This document shows, in pieces, positions 1 to 8,160 of a stretch of 64,000 nucleotides of DNA. This DNA is from Candidatus Poribacteria bacterium. GTDB taxonomy: Bacteria > Poribacteria > WGA-4E > WGA-3G. Within the stretch, counting starts at the first letter, position 1; every line of letters begins with the position of its first letter. The stretch spans positions 52,452 through 116,451 of the forward strand of contig VXMD01000046.1 in NCBI GenBank assembly GCA_009841255.1. Reading direction: 5' to 3'. Both the position numbers and the translations under genes were made by a program. The notes beneath the pieces were generated by a model that was not told where the DNA came from, did not search any database, and saw nothing but the letters and a program-made list of their open reading frames with translations.

Positions 1-753
1 GCAACAGCAACCGGAGAACTCGCGAAAGTTACAGGACTCGCAGACTATATCATTACCGTGGTTACGGACGATGCGGCGATGCGAACAATTTTCTCTGACG
101 ATGCAGAGGACAGCCTGCTTCAAGGGGCGTCGGGCAAAGTCTTTATTAACTGTGCCACAATTAGCCCCCAAGTCCACGTGGATGTTGAGCAACTCGCGGC
201 GACGCACGGTGCTGAGACGCTTGAAGGATGTATGGCAAGTAGTATCACCCAAGCACGGGAAGGCACGCTCTACCTCATGTGCGGTGGTAAAAAGGAAACA
301 TTCGACAAAACCCGCGCAATTCTGGACTCAATGAGCATCTCGCTCCGTTACATCGGTGAAGCCGGTCAGGCGGCACAAGTGAAAGCCCTCGTCAACATGG
401 TAATGAATATCAATACGGCGGGTCTCGCTGAAGGGCTCGGTTTGGGTGCAGCACTTGGATTGGATTTGGAGATGCTGCAGGAAGTTTTCGCACAAACGGG
501 TGCAAACTCCCGCGTCTTGGAAACCGACGGAGAAGACATGGAGGCACGCGATCATGAGTGTTATTTCTCATCTGCGCATGCATCCAAAGATTCAGGCATC
601 GCGCTTGACTTGGCAAACGCCGCTGGTATTTCACTCCCACTCGCTCAGGCAACGAAGGCGCAGTACGATCGCATGATTGAACTCGGATTGGGTGATCTGG
701 ATAAGTCTGGTGTTGCTGAACTGACGTTCCCCGGACGGGGACCGGAGAATTAA
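1..753 (+). CDS. NAD(P)-dependent beta-hydroxyacid dehydrogenase (3-hydroxyisobutyrate dehydrogenase family), 5' truncated
   Basis: The window opens inside this gene: the frame is open from base 1 (ATATGELAKV), so the N-terminal GxGxxG dinucleotide-binding motif lies outside. Family enzymes oxidise short beta-hydroxyacids (3-hydroxyisobutyrate, tartronate semialdehyde, 6-phosphogluconate relatives) with NAD(P) in the cytoplasm. FINCATISP occupies the conserved substrate-loop position. GEAGQAAQVKALVN matches the family's G-x2-G-x5-K-x3-N catalytic motif with Lys and Asn present, followed by the all-alpha C-terminal domain. It ends about 90 bases before the nucleotidyltransferase. The exact substrate cannot be told; family assignment is firm. 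Confidence 0.88.
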   Translation, partial: ATATGELAKVTGLADYIITVVTDDAAMRTIFSDDAEDSLLQGASGKVFINCATISPQVHVDVEQLAATHGAETLEGCMASSITQAREGTLYLMCGGKKETFDKTRAILDSMSISLRYIGEAGQAAQVKALVNMVMNINTAGLAEGLGLGAALGLDLEMLQEVFAQTGANSRVLETDGEDMEARDHECYFSSAHASKDSGIALDLANAAGISLPLAQATKAQYDRMIELGLGDLDKSGVAELTFPGRGPEN

Positions 754-842
754 AAACGTCCGAGTCCTTAATCTTGGTCGCGAATTGACCAGAAACCTGC
801 TCGAAATGAAATGGCGAGCAGCACGGAGGTCCATCAAAAACC

Positions 843-1568
843 ATGCTCAAAGGCGTCATCCTCGCAGGTGGGCTCGGTACCCGTTTGCATCCACTCACAA
901 AAGTCACCAGTAAGCATCTCCTGCCTGTAGGCAACGAGCCGATGGTGTTTCATAGTATCAAGCAGCTCACGACCGCAGGCATCACCGATATCCTTATCGT
1001 GACGAATCCTGAGTACGTTGGAGACTTCGTGAAGGTTTTGGGGAGTGGAAATGATTTTGGATGTGAACTCACCTATCGAGTACAGGAGGAAGCCAAGGGC
1101 ATTGCGCATGCGCTGGCGCTAGCAGAAGGGTTCGCTAGTGGTGGTAGAATTGCTGTTTTGTTAGGTGACAACATCTTTGAAACCCCGATTCAACAGGCTG
1201 TTAATGACTTCCACGCACAACGGCAAGGGGCTCGCGTCTTACTCAAACGGGTCTCGGATCCAGAACGCTACGGCGTAGCGACGTTGAATGGGAGACATAT
1301 CGTTGCGATAGAAGAGAAGCCGGAACATCCAGAAAGTGATTACGCGGTGGTAGGTGTCTATTTCTACGATGCGTCCGTGTTTGACATCATCCGTACAGTC
1401 AAACCTTCAGCACGCGGAGAATACGAGATCACTGCCGTCAACAACGTCTATATTCAGCGCGGAGAACTTGAATACAGTCTTGTCCGCGGGAATTGGATTG
1501 ACGCTGGAACTTTTGACTCGCTCACCGAAGCGCATCAGATCTTGCTGAATTCCTCGGACTGGCAGTGA
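843..1568 (+). CDS. Sugar-phosphate nucleotidyltransferase (glucose-1-phosphate thymidylyltransferase-like, short form)
   Basis: Makes an NDP-sugar from a nucleoside triphosphate and a sugar 1-phosphate; closest in pattern to RmlA. The N-terminus has the signature GGLGTRLHPLTKVTSKHLLP (nucleotide-binding glycine loop and catalytic Lys), then LLGDNIFE with the metal-binding Asp, and GNWIDAGTFDS near the C-terminus. At 241 residues it is shorter than proteobacterial RmlA (about 290) and lacks the extra C-terminal helices, as in short-form enzymes. GGAGG at 825-829 lies 13 bases before the ATG. With the downstream GT2 glycosyltransferase it probably feeds surface glycan synthesis. dTTP versus UTP preference is not readable here. 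Confidence 0.88.
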   Translation: MLKGVILAGGLGTRLHPLTKVTSKHLLPVGNEPMVFHSIKQLTTAGITDILIVTNPEYVGDFVKVLGSGNDFGCELTYRVQEEAKGIAHALALAEGFASGGRIAVLLGDNIFETPIQQAVNDFHAQRQGARVLLKRVSDPERYGVATLNGRHIVAIEEKPEHPESDYAVVGVYFYDASVFDIIRTVKPSARGEYEITAVNNVYIQRGELEYSLVRGNWIDAGTFDSLTEAHQILLNSSDWQ

Positions 1569-1684
1569 GAGTGGTTGTCGGTTAACAGTTGTCAGTTGTT
1601 GGTTAAGAAGTCTTCTGTTTAGCCGAAGTCTCTTGTTACTGAAAACCGATAACTCAAAGCGAAGCGAACTGAAAACCATTAAAA
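1569..1684. repeat. Dispersed GTTATCAG-type repeat (family C), intergenic copy
   Basis: Between two genes lies GTTGTCGGTTAACAGTTG-type sequence, followed about 60 bases later by the inverted phrase ACTGAAAACCGATAACTC. It belongs to the family that recurs near 13.5, 28.6, 49.4, 59.7 and 60.9 kb and inside the genes at 53-55.5 kb. Confidence 0.6.
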
Positions 1685-2914
1685 ATGAACGAAAAACCGA
1701 TTCTATCCATTGTGGTTCCCGTCTACAACGAAGAAGAGAATGTTCGTCTGTTATTTGAAAAAATCCAAGCGGTTTGTGAGACGATCGGTGATCCTTATGA
1801 GGTGTTGTTCGTAGATGATGGGAGCCACGATAAGACGTTCGCGGTACTTTCGGAGTTGAGCAAACAGAAACCGCAGTTGGCAGTCATTCGGTTCCAGGAG
1901 AATGCTGGACAAACCGCGGCAATGGCAGCGGGTTTTGAGTTCGCGCGAGGGCAACGGATTATTAGTATGGACGGTGATTTGCAAAACGATCCAGCTGATA
2001 TTCCGAAACTGCTCGAAAAATTGGACGAAGGCTACGATTTAGTGTGTGGATGGCGGAAGGAACGACAGGATAAATTTTTGACGCGGCGTGTTCCATCCAT
2101 CGTTGCGAACTGGATAATTGGCAAGGTAACAGGGGTTCCTATCCACGACAACGGATGCTCACTTAAGGCGTACCAGGCATCCGTTATCAAGCAGGTCCCG
2201 CTCTATGGGGAGATGCACCGATTTATCCCTGCGATGTCTACAGTCGTAGGTGCGCGTATCGGTGAAATTGTTGTCACACATCACCCACGCCGTTTCGGGA
2301 AAAGCAAGTACGGGCTCGGTAGGGTATGGCGCGTGATGCTGGATATTCTCGCTTTCAAGTTTATCATCTCTGTCTTTTCATCGCGTCCGAACCCACAAAA
2401 ACCCACACTGCGACGGCGGTTGTCAAATGTTCTTTTTCGTCCGAAACAGCGGGCTTTTCGCGTCGCGGCGTTTCTTAGCCTCCCCTTCTTCGTGTTGGGA
2501 CGTGTTTTGTTCGGAAGTGCTAACGTTATGGCACTGAGTGGCTTCGGGTTAGCGATAGCTTTACTGATGCTTGGATGGATAACAGAGAATAGGATTCAGC
2601 ACGCTAAAAAAGATTCAACCCCGTTAGATGTGCTTACACGTTTTTTTGCGTTTCGATGTAAGCGGAGACCTATCCGGTTTTTTGGACCTATTGGCGTGGG
2701 GTTGCTCGGACTCGGTGGTATCTTCTGTACGGGCTGGGTAACCCAGCCCGTACCACCTATCAACGCTCTTTTGCTGAAAAATCTGGATGTTGGGTTATCG
2801 AATCTGAGTGCTGTTTTTATCCTCGGTGGTATCTTTATATTCTGTTTTGGTTTGTTTGGTGAACTCATCGCTTATGCCAACGCAAAACGGGTAAAAGACT
2901 ACACGATTCTTTAA
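1685..2914 (+). CDS. Family 2 glycosyltransferase (DPM1/GtrB-like) with C-terminal membrane segments
   Basis: Likely transfers a sugar from an NDP-sugar to polyprenyl phosphate at the inner membrane. The GT2 fold is clear: SIVVPVYNEEENV at residue 8, VLFVDDGSHDKT, SMDGDLQNDP (DxD-type metal site), and HHPRRFGKSKYG, typical of DPM1/GtrB members. After the catalytic domain come hydrophobic stretches (about residues 255-300 and 335-400), so the protein is membrane-anchored. A perfect palindrome at 2727-2753 lies in frame between two of these segments and encodes TGWVTQPVP. The stop codon TAA (2912-2914) is provided by a reversed CCGCAAGG element end. Confidence 0.87.
   Translation: MNEKPILSIVVPVYNEEENVRLLFEKIQAVCETIGDPYEVLFVDDGSHDKTFAVLSELSKQKPQLAVIRFQENAGQTAAMAAGFEFARGQRIISMDGDLQNDPADIPKLLEKLDEGYDLVCGWRKERQDKFLTRRVPSIVANWIIGKVTGVPIHDNGCSLKAYQASVIKQVPLYGEMHRFIPAMSTVVGARIGEIVVTHHPRRFGKSKYGLGRVWRVMLDILAFKFIISVFSSRPNPQKPTLRRRLSNVLFRPKQRAFRVAAFLSLPFFVLGRVLFGSANVMALSGFGLAIALLMLGWITENRIQHAKKDSTPLDVLTRFFAFRCKRRPIRFFGPIGVGLLGLGGIFCTGWVTQPVPPINALLLKNLDVGLSNLSAVFILGGIFIFCFGLFGELIAYANAKRVKDYTIL
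2727..2753. repeat. Short palindrome (family B), in frame inside the GT2 gene
   Basis: Thirteen-base perfect arms (GTACGGGCTGGGT / ACCCAGCCCGTAC) separated by one A. It is read as part of the C-terminal membrane region and is almost the same palindrome as the intergenic copy at 24561-24586. Confidence 0.85.
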
Positions 2915-2968
2915 TTTTACCTTGTGGGTGGATAACGCACGTTGTTTCTCCGCAAGGAAAAATTAAAA
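2911..2968. repeat. CCGCAAGG element, head-to-head pair of element ends
   Basis: TTTAATTTTACCTTGTGG (reversed end, supplying the upstream stop codon) is followed 20 bases later by a forward end CTCCGCAAGGAAAAATTAAA. The two form an imperfect inverted repeat that could fold as a hairpin behind the glycosyltransferase gene. Confidence 0.75.
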
Positions 2969-3080
2969 GTGGGTAGCCCATAATGAAATGGAGGGGTTTT
3001 TGCTTGGGTATTTCTTCAGATATAAGCAACGCACCTACAAGTCGAAATGGCGTTGTTTCTCCGCAAGGCAAAATTAAAAA
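2969..3080 (+). repeat. CCGCAAGG element, forward copy
   Basis: Starts with the variant hairpin GTAGCCCATAATGAAATGGA and ends CTCCGCAAGGCAAAATTAAA. It is read through in frame at the start of the aminotransferase gene (peptide PQGKIKKW). Confidence 0.78.
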
Positions 3081-4197
3081 GTGGCGGCGTGAATTTCCGG
3101 TAACCGAAACCTACATCTATATGAATCATGCAGGTGTTGCTCCATTGTCGCGTCGGGTGCGAAACGCTATGACAGCCTTTATAGAGGATGCGACTCTGAA
3201 CGGTGCCGTGAATGCCGAACAGTGGGCAGAAACGGCTGAGGACTGTCGCAGGGCGGCAGCACAACTCATCAATGCCGATACCACAGAAGTCGCATTCATG
3301 AAGAATACGACACAAGGTATCCTCATTGCAGCCAACGGTATCGATTGGCGAGAAGGGGACAATGTCGTCACAACAGCGGTCGAATTTCCTGCCAATATCT
3401 ATCCGTGGTGGAGTTTGAAAGAACGCTACGGTGTTCAGACGCGCATGGTGCCGGAGCGAGACGGATGCATTCATATTGAAGATATTACTTCGGCGATCGA
3501 TGCACGTACACGGGCTTTGACGATCAGCCATGTAGAGTTCGCCTCCGGTTTCCGGAACGATATTCAGGCACTTGGAGATCTGTGCCGAGCACACAATATT
3601 TGGTTCATCGTTGATGCCATTCAAAGCCTCGGCGCGATTGACGTGGATGTGAAATCTTGTAACGTTGATATTCTGGCAGCCGACGGACACAAGTGGTTGC
3701 TGGCACCGGAGGGCGCGGCGATTTTCTATTGTGCCGACGAAAAACGCGAGCGGTTAATCAATACGAATGTGGGTTGGTCGAGTGTTGTAAACCCGCACGA
3801 CTTTCTTGATTACGATTTAACCCAAAAACCGGACGCAACCCGTTTTGAGGAAGGTTCTTACAACAGCGTCGGACTCTATGGGCTTAAGGCAGCGATTGAC
3901 TTACTCCTTGACATCGGTATCTCTACAATCGAAGCGAGTGTTTTGGAACTCACGAAACGTTTAATAGGCGGATTGGAAGCCAAAGGCTACCGTGTCAATA
4001 CACCGAAAGCAGATTCGGATCGAGCGGGGATTGTCATTTTTGAAAGCGAGCGGCATACACCTTCTGAAATTTATGAGAAACTCCACGCTGAAGATATAAT
4101 TACAGCAGAACGTGGAAGCGGGGTCAGGGTCTCCCCTCATTTTTACAATACGACATCTGAAGTCGAACGTCTCCTTGAAGTTTTACCTGACCTGTAA
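2983..4197 (+). CDS. Class V aminotransferase (cysteine desulfurase/isopenicillin-epimerase-like, PLP)
   Basis: PLP-dependent fold type I enzyme. Domain landmarks are EFPVTETYIYMNHAGVAPLS at the usual N-terminus, NTTQGI (phosphate loop), HVEFASGFRNDI, IVDAIQSLGAIDVDV (Asp to the pyridine nitrogen) and ADGHKWLLAPEGAAIFY with the Schiff-base Lys. The C-terminal GSGVRVSPHFYNT is typical of the class. Homology begins at the Trp of WRREFPV, so the first 30 or so residues come from CCGCAAGG repeats. The start is uncertain: an ATG at 2983 lies within the repeat, and an ATG at 3121 (MNHAG) would remove part of the first strand. The GTG right after the element (3081) is out of frame. Substrate unknown. 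Confidence 0.85.
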   Translation: MKWRGFCLGISSDISNAPTSRNGVVSPQGKIKKWRREFPVTETYIYMNHAGVAPLSRRVRNAMTAFIEDATLNGAVNAEQWAETAEDCRRAAAQLINADTTEVAFMKNTTQGILIAANGIDWREGDNVVTTAVEFPANIYPWWSLKERYGVQTRMVPERDGCIHIEDITSAIDARTRALTISHVEFASGFRNDIQALGDLCRAHNIWFIVDAIQSLGAIDVDVKSCNVDILAADGHKWLLAPEGAAIFYCADEKRERLINTNVGWSSVVNPHDFLDYDLTQKPDATRFEEGSYNSVGLYGLKAAIDLLLDIGISTIEASVLELTKRLIGGLEAKGYRVNTPKADSDRAGIVIFESERHTPSEIYEKLHAEDIITAERGSGVRVSPHFYNTTSEVERLLEVLPDL

Positions 4198-4232
4198 TTT
4201 TAACAGCAATTAAGGCGCGGCCAACTTCCATC

Positions 4233-4455
4233 CAAACCCGTAGCCTGCAACAATACGCAGAAACGCCCAAGCAAAAACACGCAGGCGGATATGAGGAAGT
4301 AACTTGAGAGTCTTAATACCTGTAATTTCTCCGCAAGGTATAATTAAAAAACATTAAACCAAACCCGTAGCCTGCAACAACGGCGCAGGCGGATATGAGG
4401 AAGTAACTTGAGAGTCTTAATACCTGTAATTTCTCCGCAAGGTATAATTAAAAAA
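4233..4455 (+). repeat. Two tandem CCGCAAGG elements
   Basis: Copy 1 (about 4233-4351) and copy 2 (about 4360-4455) share AAACCCGTAGCCTGCAACAA, the hairpin, GGATATGAGGAAGTAACTTG and the terminal CCGCAAGGTATAATTAAAAA. Copy 1 has a longer hairpin with an insert (CAGAAACGCCCAAGCAAAAA). Copy 2 provides the start of the next gene. Confidence 0.9.
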
Positions 4456-5910
4456 CCTGTTTTAACGATCTGCTTATCGTTCATTTTAGGCACACTACTG
4501 ATACTCAATGCTTGTACAATGCCCGGGGGCAATCAGAAAATTAGCAAAATCCGTCTCTCCATCCAAAATACATTACCTATCCAACGGAAAAAGGTTCCGA
4601 TTGTTCTGACGGGAACACAACTCCGAAAGGTGAATCCCGATTTCACCTTTAAAGCCTATTCCGTTGTTACCGGGAAAGCCCCGCGGGAAGTGATGATCCC
4701 GGCACAAGCGGATGACTTGGACTATGATGGCGAACGCGATCAACTCTGCTTTTTGTTAGATTTAGAACCTGAAGAGACAAAAGAGGTTTCGATTCTTTAC
4801 GATCCGAATGTCAAAGCGACGTTAACACTGGATATCAATAAGCAGACGCGCGCCGCTATCTTTCCCGAACTCAATGTCGTGGCTGCGATGGAATCGAATC
4901 TGATTGCGTATTTATTAGAGCCAAACGGTGCCGTCACTGCTTACGGTAAAAAACGAGCGAAATTGTTCAGTGTGGATACGATGTTTCAGCCCGAATTGGA
5001 TTACGAGAGACCGTTCTCTCCAGAACTCAGACACCATTTTGAGACCAACGGCGTCCTCCTTTCCCAACAGGTGCAGGTAGAGATAGAGAAACCGGAACAA
5101 CAGTGGGTCGTCCGCGATCTCGAGAATCAAGAGATCTACTTTATCCGGAAATCATACGATATTGAAACCGGTCTTGAGCAGGAACCTACAACAGAGGGGC
5201 AGTTGGACATAGTTCAATCGATTGGCTTATCGTTGAACGCACTACTTAAACCTGAATCACCCGAGATGGTTGCCCTGAATGGTTCTGACGGTCTAATAGG
5301 TTGTGGTGGAATTGCACTGTGGGAAAAAAAGAAAGCGGAGATAATTCCACTCCCGACTGAAGGGGATTACGTCCGTATCCTCGCCGATGGTTCCATCCGC
5401 TCTATTGTCCAACGGATCGTGCCGCAGTGGGAAATTCAGGGGGAGACGCACCGGTTAACATCAACCATATTCATCTATGGAGAAAATCCATGGATCGAGC
5501 ATCACATCCACATTGATGGGAATCTATCGCCGGATTATGCTTTTATCACTGGTATTCCGTATCCAAACGGTGATTATATTTATAATGAGAACGAAGCACA
5601 GGGATGGATGTGGAGTTGGGGAATGGATCCACACGGCACGGAGACACTCGGGATGGCACTCATCGTTCTCGTCGGTCGCGATTCACAGGATACCGGGCTT
5701 GACGCATCACAAACCGAGTTTTCAGCGTTACCCGTTATCCTGACGCCTGATGCGGAAAGCAGGCTCAGTTATCGGACGTTTGCTATCTGGGGAGGGGGTA
5801 TTGATGGTATTGAGACCGAGGCGGAATTCGCGGAACACGTTCAAATCACGACGACTGCGTTGAAGACCCCACCCCACATCAAGTTCTTGCCGAAAGAGGA
5901 AGAAAAATAG
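4408..5910 (+). CDS. DUF4861-family lipoprotein
   Basis: Secreted lipoprotein of about 500 residues. A hydrophobic stretch followed by LLILNAC gives a lipobox ending at Cys, so the mature protein should be membrane-anchored outside the cytoplasm. The body matches the DUF4861 pattern from memory (VAAMESNLIAYLLEPNGAV, then a C-terminal beta-rich half); members sit near polysaccharide-degradation genes but no activity is established. The TTG start (4408) with GAGGAAG 5 bases upstream lies inside the CCGCAAGG element, so the first residues (VISPQGIIKK) are repeat-encoded. No other start precedes the signal peptide, so use of the repeat sequence seems obligatory. Confidence 0.75.
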   Translation: MRVLIPVISPQGIIKKPVLTICLSFILGTLLILNACTMPGGNQKISKIRLSIQNTLPIQRKKVPIVLTGTQLRKVNPDFTFKAYSVVTGKAPREVMIPAQADDLDYDGERDQLCFLLDLEPEETKEVSILYDPNVKATLTLDINKQTRAAIFPELNVVAAMESNLIAYLLEPNGAVTAYGKKRAKLFSVDTMFQPELDYERPFSPELRHHFETNGVLLSQQVQVEIEKPEQQWVVRDLENQEIYFIRKSYDIETGLEQEPTTEGQLDIVQSIGLSLNALLKPESPEMVALNGSDGLIGCGGIALWEKKKAEIIPLPTEGDYVRILADGSIRSIVQRIVPQWEIQGETHRLTSTIFIYGENPWIEHHIHIDGNLSPDYAFITGIPYPNGDYIYNENEAQGWMWSWGMDPHGTETLGMALIVLVGRDSQDTGLDASQTEFSALPVILTPDAESRLSYRTFAIWGGGIDGIETEAEFAEHVQITTTALKTPPHIKFLPKEEEK

Positions 5911-5933
5911 TCTCAAACAAACGGGAGAACCCT

Positions 5934-6533
5934 ATGATTATCAAGGAAGAATGTCTACAACTGATCGCAAATCAACGGACAGACGAAGTCGTCGTTACGA
6001 CAATGGGAATTACCGTTCCGTGGGGTGAAATATCGACACATCCGTTGGATTACGCCTCCGTCGGCAGTGCGATGGGACACGCTGCGGATTTCGCACTCGG
6101 CATTGCACTCGCTCAACCGGATAAAAAGGTGATCGTATTCAACGGTGATGGAAGTATGTTGATGTGCTTGGGGACATTGGCGACGATTACTGCTCTCAAT
6201 ACGCCACCCCCTAACTATCTACTCTTTGTCTGTGACAACGGCACCTATGAAGTCACAGGGAATCAACCGGTGCCTGATGGCAATGCGGGTTTCAGTTGGA
6301 CCACGATTGCGAGAGGTGTTGGTTTTGAACAGGTTTATGAATTTGACAATTCCGCCGTACTTGAAGTGGAGCTCCCAAAAATCTGGAATGAAACCGGACC
6401 TATTTTTGTGAACCTGAAGATTGCGCAAGCGGACGAACCCCCGCCGGATCGGTGGGGTGGTTTTCCGTACCCGTATCTGCAAGAATCACTCGCCGAATCG
6501 ACACATAAGTTAAAACAAGCACTTGCAAGATAA
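5934..6533 (+). CDS. Thiamine pyrophosphate-binding enzyme, small (C-terminal-domain) subunit
   Basis: At 199 residues this is only the TPP pyrophosphate-binding half of the acetolactate synthase/decarboxylase fold. The cofactor motif is present: GDGS at residues 71-74 and the Asn at 102 (VCDNGTYEV), the usual GDG-x~28-N spacing for Mg-TPP. It resembles the beta subunits of phosphonopyruvate or sulfopyruvate decarboxylases, which need a partner alpha subunit; none is adjacent here. GGGAGAA lies 7 bases before the ATG. It starts 23 bases after the DUF4861 gene, so co-transcription is likely. Substrate not assignable. Confidence 0.82.
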   Translation: MIIKEECLQLIANQRTDEVVVTTMGITVPWGEISTHPLDYASVGSAMGHAADFALGIALAQPDKKVIVFNGDGSMLMCLGTLATITALNTPPPNYLLFVCDNGTYEVTGNQPVPDGNAGFSWTTIARGVGFEQVYEFDNSAVLEVELPKIWNETGPIFVNLKIAQADEPPPDRWGGFPYPYLQESLAESTHKLKQALAR

Positions 6534-6606
6534 TCAGCACGTTCCATTGGGTGCTCCCTAACCCACGGGATAATTGAGGAAGTCCGTCTGTTCTACTGAT
6601 ACCTGA

Positions 6607-6688
6607 TAAAACAAAGTGGCAAGCCTGCAACAATACGCAGAAATACGCAGAAATGCCCAAGCAAAAACACGCAGGCGACTCAAGGGAA
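6607..6688 (+). repeat. CCGCAAGG element, 5' half (split by the insertion sequence)
   Basis: Contains GCAAGCCTGCAACAATACGC and the closing arm ACGCAGGCGACTCAAGGGAA, then stops being element-like. The 3' half resumes at about 8110 after the IS. Confidence 0.8.
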
Positions 6689-8109
6689 TAGTCGGTTTTG
6701 GAATCCCAATCCTTTAGGTTTGGGAGGAAAAACCGCCCTTGTGAATTAGACCCAACGCCTAAAAAGTAATAAACGCCTGATACCTGATATGCCATGAAAT
6801 TAACTTTTGTCTACCCTGTGTATCCTACGAAAACACAGGAACAAATATTGTTAGCGTGGTTTGACCACTTGTGCGAACTTCAGAACTCGGCGCGCCACGA
6901 TAGACTTGTTGCGTATGAGACGGAAGGTGTTTTTGTGTCGCTCTCTGACCAGCAAACCCTTCTCACAGCTGCCCGTGAGAAATATGATGATTTCCGCGCC
7001 GTGCCACAAGATTTTCAGAATCACACGTTGCGAAGGACTGACAAAGCCTTTACTGCGTTCCGCAAACGTTGTAAGAACGGAGATGCCAAAAAAGGGTATC
7101 CTCGCCATAAAACGCGTGTGCGTTCTCTCACATGGAGTCTTCGAAAATATACCAAAGTTGTTCGTAAAAAGACGAAAGACTCTGACAAGCAGACAATACG
7201 CGTTCGCGAGAACCCGATAATAGAGACCCATTTTAGGCACAATCGCTTAAAAGTGCCGAAGTTAGGCAAAGTCAAGATACGCATGCACCGTCCTCTACAG
7301 GGTGACCCGAAAGAGGTCACGATCGTCAAAAAAGCGTCGGGTTGGTATGCCCATATCTCTTGTGAGATACCCGACACGCCAAAAGTTGAACCGACACATG
7401 CGATAGCGATTGACGTAGGCACGACAGACTACCTAACGACTTCCGAAGGCGAAAAGGAAGATAACCCTCGCTGGTATCGTCAAGCAGAAGGATTACTGCG
7501 AAAACACTCCAAAGACCTTTCCCGAAAGAAAAAAAGGAGCCACCGTTGGCAGCAACAAAAACACAAACTCTCTCTGCATCATGAACGGACAACAAATAAA
7601 CGCAAAGACTTTATCGGCAAACTCGTCTACAAACTCTACCACCATCAGAAAAACAATGTGTTGGTAGCAGAGGACTTAGGCGTATCTAACATGGTAAAGA
7701 ACAAACACCTCAGCAAGAGCATCAGCGACGCGTCTTGGGGTATCTTCTTTAAGTGGTGTGCAGACATAGCCGAAAGAGACGGTTTGCACTTTCACCAAGT
7801 TGACCCCAAGAATACCTCGCAAACTTGCTCGTGTTGTGGTAAGAAGTCGCCAAAAAAACTTTCGCTGGCGATACGAACATTTGATTGTAGCTTTTGTGGC
7901 ACTTCGTTAGACCGAGACCACAACGCTGCGATAAATATACTTTTACGGGCGGCTTGCGCCCATCGTGGAGAGCGTTGGGTTACTGACCTCTATGAAGCGA
8001 GAAACACAAACAAAGCACGAGACGCGGGCTTTGAGGATGCTGAACAGCTGTTGTTCAATGATCTCTTCACAAGCCCAAGTCTTTAGGCTTGGGTACATTG
8101 ACACGTGGA
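6689..8109 (+). mobile_element. IS200/IS605-type element carrying only tnpB
   Basis: The left end has a subterminal hairpin (TCCCAATCCTTTAGGTTTGG, from 6703) and the right end a related one (AGCCCAAGTCTTTAGGCTTG, from 8072). Both have CTTTAGG-type loops, as in IS605-family ends bound by TnpA. No tnpA Y1 transposase gene is present, so movement would need a TnpA in trans. Boundaries are set by rejoining the two halves of the interrupted CCGCAAGG element: left flank ends GGGAA, right flank resumes ACGGTCAAAG. No target duplication is apparent, as expected for the family. Exact ends are uncertain by a few bases. Confidence 0.8.
6794..8086 (+). CDS. tnpB: TnpB, RNA-guided nuclease/transposon accessory protein
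   Basis: 430 residues, full length for the family. RuvC catalytic residues are all present: Asp207 (AIDVGTTDY), Glu293 (VLVAEDLGV) and the Asp of SLDRDHNAA (373-375). The zinc ribbon has C345-x2-C348 and C365-x2-C368. The N-terminal part carries the OTU-type helix-turn-helix region (YPVYPTKTQEQILLAWF). TnpB proteins cut DNA next to a transposon-specific motif using an RNA made from the right end of the element, and help the IS persist. The stop codon lies inside the right-end hairpin. The gene appears intact. Confidence 0.93.
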   Translation: MKLTFVYPVYPTKTQEQILLAWFDHLCELQNSARHDRLVAYETEGVFVSLSDQQTLLTAAREKYDDFRAVPQDFQNHTLRRTDKAFTAFRKRCKNGDAKKGYPRHKTRVRSLTWSLRKYTKVVRKKTKDSDKQTIRVRENPIIETHFRHNRLKVPKLGKVKIRMHRPLQGDPKEVTIVKKASGWYAHISCEIPDTPKVEPTHAIAIDVGTTDYLTTSEGEKEDNPRWYRQAEGLLRKHSKDLSRKKKRSHRWQQQKHKLSLHHERTTNKRKDFIGKLVYKLYHHQKNNVLVAEDLGVSNMVKNKHLSKSISDASWGIFFKWCADIAERDGLHFHQVDPKNTSQTCSCCGKKSPKKLSLAIRTFDCSFCGTSLDRDHNAAINILLRAACAHRGERWVTDLYEARNTNKARDAGFEDAEQLLFNDLFTSPSL

Positions 8110-8160
8110 AACGGTCAAAGTTCAAATCTGCTTCACTTATCCGCAAGGAATCATTAAAAA
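8110..8160 (+). repeat. CCGCAAGG element, 3' half
   Basis: ACGGTCAAAGTTCAAATCTG, then TTATCCGCAAGGAATCATTA and five A residues, ending exactly at the ATG of the aldo/keto reductase. The other half lies left of the IS. Confidence 0.85.

Noticed and set aside
4233..4455. The element as a classic riboswitch or regulon-specific leader
   Set aside because: It precedes functionally unrelated genes, also occurs reversed at stop codons and in tandem or half copies, which fits a dispersed repeat better.
6534..6793. A missing tnpA (Y1 transposase) left of tnpB
   Set aside because: The region holds only the split repeat and the IS left end; no HUH or Y1 motif can be read in any frame.
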